From the NCBI RefSeq assembly GCF_900111035.1, contig NZ_FOFU01000002.1, positions 1-64,000 of the forward strand: 64,000 nucleotides of DNA, given 5' to 3'. The translations under genes were made by a program, and so were the position numbers. Below the pieces are notes generated by a model. The model worked only from the letters and a program-made list of their open reading frames with translations. It was not told where the DNA came from and made no database searches. Positions 1-7,382 of the stretch are shown here, piece after piece; positions within the stretch are counted from its first letter, which is position 1, and each line of letters starts with the position of its first letter. This DNA comes from Treponema bryantii (lineage in GTDB: Bacteria > Spirochaetota > Spirochaetia > Treponematales > Treponemataceae).

Positions 1-57
1 CCCAGGGTTGCGACAAATTTTTGCGAAGCAAAAATGAGGAGCCTGGGGCACCCTGGG
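1..57. repeat. Nested palindrome at the window edge
   Basis: CCCAGGGT at 1-8 is complementary to ACCCTGGG at 50-57. Inside lies a second hairpin with an 8-bp stem (17-24 with 28-35, loop GAA). The element is probably cut by the window edge. It could be a terminator of an upstream gene or one member of the nested palindromes seen elsewhere here (4274-4448, 63636-63790). The minus strand of 1-170 is also open in one frame that runs off the window, reading SYHEKTDYSKLYAVWEGG, so the tail of an unknown minus-strand gene is possible but not supported beyond openness. Confidence 0.5.
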
Positions 58-172
58 GGATTACTTTTTCGGTTTTGCCGTCGCTGGGACCCGCAATTTC
101 AGCCCCACCTTCCCACACAGCATACAGTTTGCTATAGTCCGTTTTTTCGTGATATGAGCCACTAATTTCATA

Positions 173-201
173 CTGACTCCACTTTGCTTTTTTGATAAAA
201 T
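173..201 (+). promoter_or_regulatory. Predicted ybaK promoter, leaderless layout
   Basis: CTGACT at 173-178, a 17-bp spacer ending in TGA, then TAAAAT at 196-201 (extended -10, TGnTAAAAT). The ATG at 208 is only 6 nt beyond the -10 and no Shine-Dalgarno is visible. A transcript starting at the usual distance would begin at or next to the start codon. Confidence 0.5.
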
Positions 202-207
202 AAAAAT

Positions 208-690
208 ATGAAAAAGACAAATGCTATGAGAATTCTGGACGGCTTAGGAATTGAATACGAAGCCGCAGAATATGAAGATGACGGCGAACACGAGCTCGCC
301 CGCGGTGCTGCTGGCCGCATGGCGGAGAAACTTGGCGTGGCACCAGAAACTGTTTTTAAGACAATTGTAATGCGCACTGAATCAAAAGAAATCTGTGTAT
401 TCTGCCAGAGCGCAGTTAGTGAAATAAATCTCAAAAAAGCCCGACAGGCCGCAGGTTGTAAAGAAATCGGCCCCGTAAAACCGGAAGAACTCCTTGGACT
501 CACAGGATATATCCGCGGCGGTTGTACACCACTTGGAATGAAAAAGAAATTCCGAACCTTTATAGATGAAACAGTCATTTTACACGATAAAGTCTGCATC
601 AGCGGCGGACAGCGCGGCGTTCAGATAAAAATCAAGCCGGATGACCTTATCCGCGCTACAGAAGCAACAGTCGTGGATTTAGAATTATAA
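208..690 (+). CDS. ybaK: YbaK/EbsC-type Cys-tRNA(Pro) deacylase
   Basis: A 160-residue single-domain protein of the YbaK/ProX family, which hydrolyses mis-charged aminoacyl-tRNA, typically Cys-tRNA(Pro), in the cytoplasm. Family features seen are the N-terminal short helix (MKKTNAMRILDGLGI), the substrate-loop lysine in VFKTIVMR near residue 52, the glycine-rich GYIRGGCTPLGMKKK segment near 109-122 and the closing SGGQRGVQIKIKPDDLI. Length and residue order match full-length YbaK. It is followed 19 bp later by metH, which carries its own -10 hexamer. Family assignment is secure; the exact substrate (Cys- or Ala-tRNA(Pro)) cannot be read from sequence. Confidence 0.93.
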   Translation: MKKTNAMRILDGLGIEYEAAEYEDDGEHELARGAAGRMAEKLGVAPETVFKTIVMRTESKEICVFCQSAVSEINLKKARQAAGCKEIGPVKPEELLGLTGYIRGGCTPLGMKKKFRTFIDETVILHDKVCISGGQRGVQIKIKPDDLIRATEATVVDLEL

Positions 691-696
691 ATCCGC

Positions 697-702
697 TATA
701 AT
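697..702 (+). promoter_or_regulatory. Consensus -10 box 7 nt before metH ATG
   Basis: TATAAT at 697-702, then 7 nt, then ATG at 710. The region 17 bp upstream (TGGATT, 674-679) is a weak -35. No Shine-Dalgarno is present. It fits a leaderless metH transcript, although read-through from ybaK is also possible. Confidence 0.45.
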
Positions 703-709
703 TGCGCAC

Positions 710-3319
710 ATGACTAAACTTCACGATTTATTAGGAAAAGAGATTTTATTTTTTGACGGCGGCACAGGTACAGTTTTGCAGAGCATGGGCTTAAAGCCCG
801 GAGAACTCCCGGAAACCTGGAACACAAAACACCCGGACCGCATCGTTCAGCTGCACTACAACTATTTTGCAGCCGGTTCTAATATCGTGAACACAAATAC
901 ATTCGGCGCTTTTATCACAAAGTTTCCGCTGGAACTGGAACGCTTTGTAAAAGCCGCCATTGAGAATGCAAATACTGCACGAGACAAAGCCCGTGCCGAA
1001 AAACCGGACGAAAATTATTTTATCGCCTTCGACATTGGTTCCTGCGGAAAACTTCTCAAACCGATGGGCGACCTTGATTTTGAAGACTGCGTAAAACTTT
1101 TTAAGAAGACTTTTGCCGCAGCCTTTCCTCTTGCAAAAGAAAATAAAATCGACTGTGTAATGATAGAGACCATGAACGACGGCTACGAATCTAAAGCCGC
1201 CGTTCTTGCCGCAAAAGAAACCATGGAAGACCTCGGAATTGCAGCCGAAGATCTCCCGATTATCGTAAGTAATGTTTATGACAGAGAATGCCGAACTTTG
1301 AGCGGTTCTACGCCAGAGACAATGGTTGCCATGCTCGAAGGCCTTGGCGTTTCTGTGGTTGGTGTAAACTGCAGCCTCGGCCCTCTGGAAATGAAGCCGA
1401 CCGTTGAGCGACTCTGTAAAGCAGCAAGCGTTCCCGTTCTCGTTAAGCCAAATGCCGGCCTTCCAAAAGTTGTAGACGGCAAGACCGTTTTCGACGTTGA
1501 AGCACCCGAGTTTGTCGACGCAATGAAACAGCTCGCAGAACTCGGTCCAACTGTGCTCGGCGGCTGTTGTGGAACTACGCCGGAATATATCAGGGAGTTA
1601 GGTTCTAGGTTTAAGGTTCCAGGTTCTAGGATTAAGGGGGAAGTCTCCCCCTCGCTCCAGCCCGCAAGCGGTCTTCCGCTACCCCCTCTCCTAGGGGACA
1701 CACCCCCTAATACCCCCACCTCCCTGAAACCTAACACCTATAACCTAAAACCTAGTATCGGCTGTGTTTCTTCAAATACTAAGGTTGTTTATTTCGGTGG
1801 ACCGCACCGCCCGGTACTTATCGGCGAACGCATAAATCCAACAGGTAAGAAAAAATTCAAAGAGGCTCTGCGTGCAGGCGACATTCCTTACATCATTCAT
1901 CAGGGAATGGAACAGGAAGAAGCAGGTGCCCAAGTTCTAGACGTAAATGTTGGACTTCCGGAAATTGATGAAAAAGAAATGATGCTCCGAGTTCTCGATG
2001 AACTTCAGAACGTAACTACACTGCCACTGCAGATTGATACAACTAAGCCGGACGTTATGGAAGCAGCTTTGCGCCGTTACAACGGAAAACCGATGATAAA
2101 CTCGGTAAACGGCAAGCAGGAAATTATGGACACAGTGTTCCCGCTTGTAAAAAAATACGGCGGACTTGTTGTTGCCCTTACCCTTGATGAAGGCGGAATT
2201 CCTGAAGACAGCGCACGCCGTGTTGCAATTGCAAAAAAGATTTACGCAGAGGCTGCAAAATACGGAATCAGAAAATCAGATATTATTATAGATCCTCTTG
2301 CCATGGCGGTGAGTTCAGACTCAAAGGCCGGCATTGCAACTATGGAGACTGTCCGCGCTATTCACGAAATGGGCGGACTTACCAGCCTTGGAATTTCAAA
2401 CGTAAGCTTTGGACTTCCTTTGCGCGAATATGTTACGGCAAGCTTCTTTACACTTTGTATGGGAGCCGGTCTTTCTGCGGCAATTATGAATCCGCTTCAG
2501 GGCGAAATGATTAAGGCATGGAGATGTTATAACCTGCTTTCTGGCCGCGACGAAAACTGTACGGATTATATTGAGTGGAGCGGAAAGGAAAGCGAGAGGC
2601 TTGCAAACCTTGTGCCAGCTGCCGGTACTTCCGGGGGCGATGCGGGGGTGTCCCCCGCTAGAGGGGGTAGAGAGCAACGAAGTGCGAGCGAGGGGGAGAC
2701 TTCCCCCCTTTCAAATGCAATAATCCATGGGCTCAAAACTGATGCAGCGGCGGCTACCCGAGAACTTTTGAAAACTATGGAGTCACTCACAATTATTAAC
2801 GAGCACCTGATTCCTGGACTGGACTACGTGGGTAAGCGCTTTGAAAAAAAGACGATGTATCTTCCTCAACTTTTGATGGCGGCGGAGGCGGCTAAGGCGG
2901 CGTTTGGTGAGATCCGCGAGTACATGGAAAAATCGGGAAAGAAGGGAGCGCCGAAAGGAAAAATTATTATCGCTACAGTAAAGGGCGACATTCACGATAT
3001 CGGTAAAAACATTGTAAAGGTTCTTCTGGAAAATTACGACTTTGACGTAATTGACCTTGGAAAGGACGTTCCGCCTGAGGTTGTTGTTGAGGCATGCAAA
3101 AAAGATCACGTTATGCTTGTTGGACTTTCGGCTCTTATGACTACCACTGTTGCAGCTATGGAAGAGACAATTAAGCAGCTGCACAAGGAATGTCCGTGGG
3201 CAAAGACCTGCGTTGGCGGCGCTGTTATGACTCAGGAATATGCCGACCAGATTGGCGCAGACTTTTACGGCAAGGACGCAATGGATACAGTTCGATTTGC
3301 TCTGGAGCTCTTCAAATGA
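710..3319 (+). CDS. metH: Cobalamin-dependent methionine synthase, short form
   Basis: Transfers the methyl group of 5-methyl-THF via cobalamin to homocysteine. Domains in order: homocysteine S-methyltransferase (about 1-295, zinc ligands in GVNCSLGP and GGCCGTTP), pterin-binding domain (about 360-625), B12 cap (about 675-755) and B12-binding domain with the cobalt-ligand motif GDIHDIGKN near residue 762. At 869 residues it lacks the C-terminal AdoMet-dependent reactivation domain of the 1200-residue E. coli form, so a separate reactivase is expected. Two proline/serine/glycine-rich segments, at about 297-349 and 637-670, are not MetH sequence. They are translated copies of a GC-rich palindromic repeat sitting at interdomain linkers. 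The stop overlaps the next gene's start (ATGA). Confidence 0.95.
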   Translation: MTKLHDLLGKEILFFDGGTGTVLQSMGLKPGELPETWNTKHPDRIVQLHYNYFAAGSNIVNTNTFGAFITKFPLELERFVKAAIENANTARDKARAEKPDENYFIAFDIGSCGKLLKPMGDLDFEDCVKLFKKTFAAAFPLAKENKIDCVMIETMNDGYESKAAVLAAKETMEDLGIAAEDLPIIVSNVYDRECRTLSGSTPETMVAMLEGLGVSVVGVNCSLGPLEMKPTVERLCKAASVPVLVKPNAGLPKVVDGKTVFDVEAPEFVDAMKQLAELGPTVLGGCCGTTPEYIRELGSRFKVPGSRIKGEVSPSLQPASGLPLPPLLGDTPPNTPTSLKPNTYNLKPSIGCVSSNTKVVYFGGPHRPVLIGERINPTGKKKFKEALRAGDIPYIIHQGMEQEEAGAQVLDVNVGLPEIDEKEMMLRVLDELQNVTTLPLQIDTTKPDVMEAALRRYNGKPMINSVNGKQEIMDTVFPLVKKYGGLVVALTLDEGGIPEDSARRVAIAKKIYAEAAKYGIRKSDIIIDPLAMAVSSDSKAGIATMETVRAIHEMGGLTSLGISNVSFGLPLREYVTASFFTLCMGAGLSAAIMNPLQGEMIKAWRCYNLLSGRDENCTDYIEWSGKESERLANLVPAAGTSGGDAGVSPARGGREQRSASEGETSPLSNAIIHGLKTDAAAATRELLKTMESLTIINEHLIPGLDYVGKRFEKKTMYLPQLLMAAEAAKAAFGEIREYMEKSGKKGAPKGKIIIATVKGDIHDIGKNIVKVLLENYDFDVIDLGKDVPPEVVVEACKKDHVMLVGLSALMTTTVAAMEETIKQLHKECPWAKTCVGGAVMTQEYADQIGADFYGKDAMDTVRFALELFK
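1597..1755. repeat. Palindromic repeat, copy A, in frame in metH
   Basis: The core at 1631-1720 is GC-rich, with internal hairpins such as GGGGGAAGTCTCCCCC and TAGGGGACACACCCCCTA. It matches, as reverse complement, copy B (2631-2712) and copy C (7270-7354), sharing for example CCGCAAGCGGTCTTCCGC-type and CTCTCCTAGGGG-type blocks. It is wrapped by imperfect inverted flanks rich in CTAGGTTTTAGG-like units (1597-1630 and 1725-1755). The insert keeps the metH frame and falls just after the zinc-binding GGCCGTTP motif, that is, at the linker to the pterin domain. Confidence 0.85.
2631..2712. repeat. Palindromic repeat, copy B, in frame in metH
   Basis: Same family as copy A but in opposite orientation. 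Hairpins include GGGGGTGTCCCCC and GGGGGAGACTTCCCCC. It encodes about 33 residues (VPAAGTSGGDAGVSPARGG and onwards) between the pterin domain and the cobalamin cap. Opposite orientations encode different peptides, so the DNA or RNA structure is what is shared, not a protein motif. Confidence 0.85.
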
Positions 3320-4254
3320 AAAAGCCGGAAGGAGCATGGGCTCTAGTTATCTGTGCGCTGGGCTGGAGCCTCGGCGGTGTTTTCTTAAAATATGTAAACG
3401 TAAATTCTTTTGCGATTGCGGGCTTGCGAAGTACCTTCGCATTTTTAGTGATGGCTGTTTTTACACGCCAGCTGCCGCACTTTTATGTAAAAGACGAGGC
3501 CAGCGGAAAAGTTGACCGGGCTCAGACAATTTACCTGTGGCTTTCTGCTTTGAGTTATGCAGCCACAATGATAATGTACGTTATCTCGAACAAGCTCACT
3601 TATGCAGCAAACGTAATTTTTCTGCAGTATACAAGCCCGGTTTGGGTAATTCTTTTCAGCGCAATTATCCTCGGCGAGAAAAACAGAAAAATCGATTACA
3701 TCACCTTTGCAGGAATTGCAGTGGGTATGGTGCTTTTCTTTGCAGACAGCCTGATGGAAAATCAAAGCGGCGAGTTTGCAGAGACTGCACTTTTAGGAAA
3801 TACAATCGCAGCACTCTCAGGCGTTACCTGGGCTGCCACTACCCTCTTCCAGAGAAAACAGCAGCTTCTGATTGCAGAAAAGATTCGAGAGACTGGTAAA
3901 ATCCCGTCTCACAACACTTCAAAAGATGCCTTCATGCTCGCACAGATTATTACAGCTTCGTTCGGACTTCCGTTCATTTTCCTGATGGAACGCGGAGTGC
4001 CGGATTTACGTTCACTGACCTTCCTGCTGTTACTCGGCCTCTTACAAATGGGCATTCCGAATATCATGTACTCAATTGGAATCAAGAAAGTCACAGCATT
4101 GTCAGCATCACTTATTACAATGATTGAGCCACTGATGAACCCGGTATGGGTATTCCTGTTTGTCCACGAAATCCCGACGGTGAAATGTATCGTCGGTGGT
4201 GTAATAATATTAGGGTTCATTTTACTTAGAGAGTTTGTGAGTAAGAAGAGATAA
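3316..4254 (+). CDS. EamA/DMT-family inner-membrane transporter
   Basis: About 312 residues with ten hydrophobic segments arranged as two EamA repeats (first about 5-150, second about 175-305). It is a member of the drug/metabolite transporter superfamily, which exports metabolites such as amino acids or takes up nucleotide sugars; the substrate is not readable. The ATG at 3316 overlaps the metH stop as ATGA, a translational-coupling signature; an upstream in-frame start at 3190 would lie inside metH and is rejected. Coupling to metH hints at a role around sulfur amino acids, but that is inference. Confidence 0.85.
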   Translation: MKKPEGAWALVICALGWSLGGVFLKYVNVNSFAIAGLRSTFAFLVMAVFTRQLPHFYVKDEASGKVDRAQTIYLWLSALSYAATMIMYVISNKLTYAANVIFLQYTSPVWVILFSAIILGEKNRKIDYITFAGIAVGMVLFFADSLMENQSGEFAETALLGNTIAALSGVTWAATTLFQRKQQLLIAEKIRETGKIPSHNTSKDAFMLAQIITASFGLPFIFLMERGVPDLRSLTFLLLLGLLQMGIPNIMYSIGIKKVTALSASLITMIEPLMNPVWVFLFVHEIPTVKCIVGGVIILGFILLREFVSKKR

Positions 4255-4273
4255 TAATAATAACTGTATATTG

Positions 4274-4448
4274 TGATATTTGAGTGCGGAGTGGGAAAAC
4301 ACATCAGGCTGCATCGAGAAGTTTTGGCGCTTAGCCATCGAAAAAAAATAAAGAGATTTTCACTTGTGAAAATCTCTTTATTTTTTAACACAAAAAACTG
4401 GCTCGCCCGCAGCCTGATGTGTTTTCCCACGGGAGCGCTCAAATATCA
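4274..4448. repeat. Nested long inverted repeat with central terminator hairpin
   Basis: The outer arms are about 39 bp (4274-4312 and 4409-4448), nearly perfect over GTGGGAAAACACATCAGGCT and the flanking TGATATTTGAG. A central perfect hairpin lies at 4343-4386. The unit sits between convergent genes, so it works at least as a two-way terminator. The outer arms are far longer than termination needs and resemble a small non-autonomous element. Confidence 0.8.
4343..4386. terminator. Bidirectional rho-independent terminator
   Basis: A perfect 21-bp stem (4343-4363 with 4366-4386) has a 2-nt TT loop, and its ends are runs of A on one side and T on the other. It would terminate metH/EamA transcripts on the plus strand and the solute-binding lipoprotein gene on the minus strand. 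Confidence 0.85.
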
Positions 4449-4466
4449 TAAGATGTCATTGATTTA

Positions 4467-5756
4467 TTAGTCGAAGACTTTCTTCCGCCACTCTTTCTCA
4501 TAATCATGCAGCGTCTGCGCAGATTCACCATCGCCAACCGTTACCGCATTCTTAATATAAGGCTCAATAACCAAAGTTCGATAACTCTCCCATCGTGCAG
4601 GAAGTTTCTGCGGAGCTGTGAGCATTTGAGACGGCGGAAGATTTGTCAAAAGCTGATTGTAATAAATCGGCAGAATATGTTCAGTTACATCACGCAGAGA
4701 TGAGAATCCTCCGGCAATTCCAAACATATCCGTTTCAAGATGCATATTTTCTTTTGTTTCGAGAATGTGTTTCTGATTTTCAGACTGGAAGAACCATGAA
4801 ATAAAATCTGTAGCGCCCACCTGATTTCTGGCATCTTTATAAATTCCCATCATGGTTACAGAGTCTTCAATGTAGATTGAATTATTTTCAACTACCCATC
4901 GATAGTCTACAGCAAGATCCTGTTCTTTTAGAATCTTGAAAAGACTGTCGCTTGTGGTATAGGCATACAGTGTTCGTCCGGAAGAAACCTGACGATAATA
5001 AGGCATGAACAGATATTTAAAAGTGAAATCTTCTTCAATCTGCGGGGAAGTATTTTCTTTGTAAACCCAGTCGCGAAGGAAGGCAACAGAATCCAAAAGA
5101 GCCTGACCATCCCAGGCGATTTCACCCTTTTCTTCCCGAAAATCAGTTCCCATCATTTTTGAAACAAGATAAAGAAAATCATCATTTCCAAGTGGGGTAA
5201 AACCGATTTTTGTATACGCTTCTTTAGTATTTTTTGCATTATAGGCAGAAGCTGTGATTCGAATCTGATCCAGAGAAAGTACATAACTGTCTGGAATCTG
5301 ATCTTTATTTTCTGTTGCAAAAATTATTGCAGGAAGATTAAAGCTCACCGGAAGAAGATACTGAACAGCTTTTCTTTTTCCGGAATTGAGCAGCTGCGGA
5401 TAAAAAACTTCTGAAGTGAGTTTCTTGGTATCAAAAAGATAATCAAGAGATTTAAAGCTTTTGTGCGGAGAATCTGTACGAAGCCAGGAACCAACAATTA
5501 TGTCCGGCGGGTTTTCATCTTTTGCAGGTGGTAAAGAAAGAGCAGGATTATCCTTGTAAACAAGAATTGCACAATTATCCTTGTGCTGACGGTTAAAAAG
5601 TTCTATGTACTGCGCGAACTCGCGGCAGCTTGTCCAGATTACAATTCTATCCTGCTGATAAACGGTTCGGCTATTCTGCGGACTGCCTTTTGAACAGCCG
5701 CAGAAAATCATACCTGCGCAGAGTATAAGAGTAGAAAGTACAGATGTATGCTTCAA
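4467..5756 (-). CDS. Extracellular solute-binding lipoprotein
   Basis: 429 residues. The N-terminus has a lysine, a hydrophobic stretch and a lipobox ending FCGC, so it is probably lipid-anchored on the outer face of the inner membrane. The body resembles family-1 ABC solute-binding proteins: IVIWTSCREFAQYIELFNR at about 38-56, then PPDIIVGSW and a mixed alpha/beta body with a tryptophan-rich ligand face. Such proteins usually capture sugars or oligosaccharides. No permease or ATPase gene is adjacent, so it would need remote partners. It lies 17 bp downstream of the aminotransferase on the same strand. Confidence 0.7.
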   Translation of the reverse strand: MKHTSVLSTLILCAGMIFCGCSKGSPQNSRTVYQQDRIVIWTSCREFAQYIELFNRQHKDNCAILVYKDNPALSLPPAKDENPPDIIVGSWLRTDSPHKSFKSLDYLFDTKKLTSEVFYPQLLNSGKRKAVQYLLPVSFNLPAIIFATENKDQIPDSYVLSLDQIRITASAYNAKNTKEAYTKIGFTPLGNDDFLYLVSKMMGTDFREEKGEIAWDGQALLDSVAFLRDWVYKENTSPQIEEDFTFKYLFMPYYRQVSSGRTLYAYTTSDSLFKILKEQDLAVDYRWVVENNSIYIEDSVTMMGIYKDARNQVGATDFISWFFQSENQKHILETKENMHLETDMFGIAGGFSSLRDVTEHILPIYYNQLLTNLPPSQMLTAPQKLPARWESYRTLVIEPYIKNAVTVGDGESAQTLHDYEKEWRKKVFD

Positions 5757-5773
5757 ATTTTATTCCTTATGAA

Positions 5774-7063
5774 TTAAAAATTCTTAGCTACATTATAAAT
5801 GCTTGTGTAAACTGAATCAATCTTATCTTCATCAATGCTTGAGAAAGCAACGCGAAGAGTATATGGGTCAATCTGAATGATTCCGATTCCTTCTGACTTA
5901 AGAAGTTCCTTACGGATTTCCTCTGCCTTTCCAGATTTTACGTGGAAACTCATAAAGTAACCAGAGTTGAAAGGAAGTGGTTCAAGAACATCAGATTTAT
6001 GATTATTTACAAATGCGCGTACAAGGTCATAACGGCGCTTAAGCATATTGCGGCATTCGAGTTTCTGCTTTTCGTGTGCTTCATCCTTAAGAGCATGCAT
6101 TACGAGGCTCTGTGAAGGTGTTGAAGAACAAGAAACTGAAGAACGGATTGCAGCCATGAACTTTGTTACAAGTGCTGTATACTGAGCGTCTGTAAGTCCT
6201 TTTGATGCGAATGTTACGAAACCTGCACGGAAGCCCCATGCAAAGTCTTCTTTTGTAGGCCCATCAGCCTTGATTGCAAGTACATTTTCGTGAAGGTCTG
6301 CCATGTAAGCAAAAAGTGACTGTGGTTCGATATCATCTTCGTAGTTGAGTCCGAAGTAAGCATCATCAGAAAGAACGAGAACCTTCTTTCCAGCTTCTGC
6401 AAGTTCGCGAACGATGCGAACGATTTCCTTTGCTTCTGAAACTGTTGGACTGTATCCAGAAGGATTCTGTGGGAAGTTGAGAATTACACGAACTGAACCG
6501 TATTTTTCTGCATCTGCCTTCATTTTTGCTTCGAGATCTGCAATGTTAAACTTTCCGTTTTCGAAGCACTTGAACTGATGGAACTCTGCACCACGGCGGG
6601 CTGCTGCAATCAGTTCGTAGTTATCCCAGCAAGGATCTGCAGCAAGAAGCGGCTTGTCTACATCAACAAAAAGGTCGCTTACATAAGAGAGAACTGCTGT
6701 AAGTCCAGGTACAAGGATTGGAAGTGAAAACTGTTTATTTTTGAGTGACGGATTTTTAGCAATGATTTTTTCTTTCCATAAAGCACGGAGGTCTGGATTA
6801 CCGGCTGTTTTTGCATAAGCAACTGTTTCGCGAGGTGTAAGTGAAGGCATATTCTTTTTGTAAGAATCGAGCTCTATCGGAGTTCCGGCAGCAACTGCCA
6901 TTCCGATTGTACCGTTTGCGAAGTGAGCGTCTTTTGCAGCTTCTCCACCCTGAGAAATAATTCCGTTTGGAAAATAAAGGCGGCGTCCCATGTCTGACAT
7001 GAGGGCGTCTACTACTGTACCTGATAAGGTATCATTCAAATCTTTTGCTAATGGATTAATCAT
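5774..7063 (-). CDS. PLP-dependent class I/II aminotransferase
   Basis: 429 residues of fold-type I aminotransferase. Visible signatures are NFPQNPSGY at 196-204 (the PLP-phosphate and ring region), SDDAYF at 232-237 (aspartate to the pyridine nitrogen), the PLP lysine likely K271 in DGPTKED, and GFRAGF at 277-282. The family includes aspartate and aromatic aminotransferases; the substrate is uncertain. Its promoter carries a motif also found at citrate synthase, which would suit a link between amino acid and 2-oxoacid metabolism (inference). The ATG at 7063 has no clear Shine-Dalgarno and lies 9 nt from a -10 hexamer. Confidence 0.85.
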   Translation of the reverse strand: MINPLAKDLNDTLSGTVVDALMSDMGRRLYFPNGIISQGGEAAKDAHFANGTIGMAVAAGTPIELDSYKKNMPSLTPRETVAYAKTAGNPDLRALWKEKIIAKNPSLKNKQFSLPILVPGLTAVLSYVSDLFVDVDKPLLAADPCWDNYELIAAARRGAEFHQFKCFENGKFNIADLEAKMKADAEKYGSVRVILNFPQNPSGYSPTVSEAKEIVRIVRELAEAGKKVLVLSDDAYFGLNYEDDIEPQSLFAYMADLHENVLAIKADGPTKEDFAWGFRAGFVTFASKGLTDAQYTALVTKFMAAIRSSVSCSSTPSQSLVMHALKDEAHEKQKLECRNMLKRRYDLVRAFVNNHKSDVLEPLPFNSGYFMSFHVKSGKAEEIRKELLKSEGIGIIQIDPYTLRVAFSSIDEDKIDSVYTSIYNVAKNF

Positions 7064-7072
7064 AATGCCCTA

Positions 7073-7101
7073 ATTATGCAAATTTGCGCTTTCTTAGTCA
7101 A
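7073..7101 (-). promoter_or_regulatory. Predicted aminotransferase promoter
   Basis: Read on the minus strand: TTGACT (7096-7101), 17-bp spacer, CATAAT (7073-7078), then 9 nt to the ATG. The -10 overlaps AATTATGCAAAT (7072-7083), which recurs as an exact 12-mer upstream of citrate synthase (27489-27500). A further TTATGCA block lies at 7104-7110. Confidence 0.55.
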
Positions 7102-7224
7102 TTATTATGCATTTTTTTTGTATAAATATACAGAAATTCCGTTATTTATGATGATTAGAGACTGAGTAGAGAAATTACTGTACAAACAAAAATTGGGAAG
7201 AAAATTGACTAAGAAAGCGCAAAT
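7082..7224. repeat. 21-bp perfect inverted repeat pair in a divergent promoter region
   Basis: Arms 7082-7102 and 7204-7224 are exact reverse complements over 21 bp, both containing TTGACTAAGAAAGCGCAAA. They are 101 bp apart. The left arm is the -35 and spacer of the aminotransferase promoter. The right arm places the same TTGACT box facing moxR, with a poor -10 (CAGGAT, 7228-7233). Confidence 0.8.
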
Positions 7225-7269
7225 GTGCAGGATTCGGGATTCTACTGAATCCCCTTTGAGAGGAGGAAA

Positions 7270-7354
7270 CGGGGGTTTTAGGGGGTGGCCCCCTAGGAGA
7301 AGGGGTGGCGGAAGACCGCGGAGCGGGCTGGAGACAGGGGAAGGCTTTCCCCTA
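7270..7354. repeat. Palindromic repeat, copy C, intergenic
   Basis: This is the third copy of the GC-rich repeat found twice inside metH. Its reverse complement shares GGTCTTCCGC, CTCCAGCCCG, CTCCTAGGGG and CACCCCCTAA blocks with copy A. It occupies most of the 319-bp gap between the aminotransferase and moxR; the rest holds the inverted promoter repeat and the moxR -10. Confidence 0.82.
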
Positions 7355-7365
7355 ACAGACTATTT

Positions 7366-7374
7366 TGATATAAT
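7366..7374 (+). promoter_or_regulatory. Extended -10 of moxR, 8 nt before ATG
   Basis: TGATATAAT at 7366-7374 (TGn plus TATAAT) abuts the end of repeat copy C. The ATG at 7383 follows 8 nt later without a Shine-Dalgarno. No good -35 is seen, as expected for extended -10 promoters. The operon transcript may be leaderless. Confidence 0.5.
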
Positions 7375-7382
7375 CTGTGTCT

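Noticed and set aside
1276-1737. Minus-strand open frame across the metH repeat
   Set aside because: It is created by the GC-rich repeat and the antisense of metH; no ribosome site and no family signature.
3190-3315. N-terminal extension of the EamA transporter
   Set aside because: It overlaps the metH B12 domain in another frame; the ATGA junction at 3316 is the natural start.
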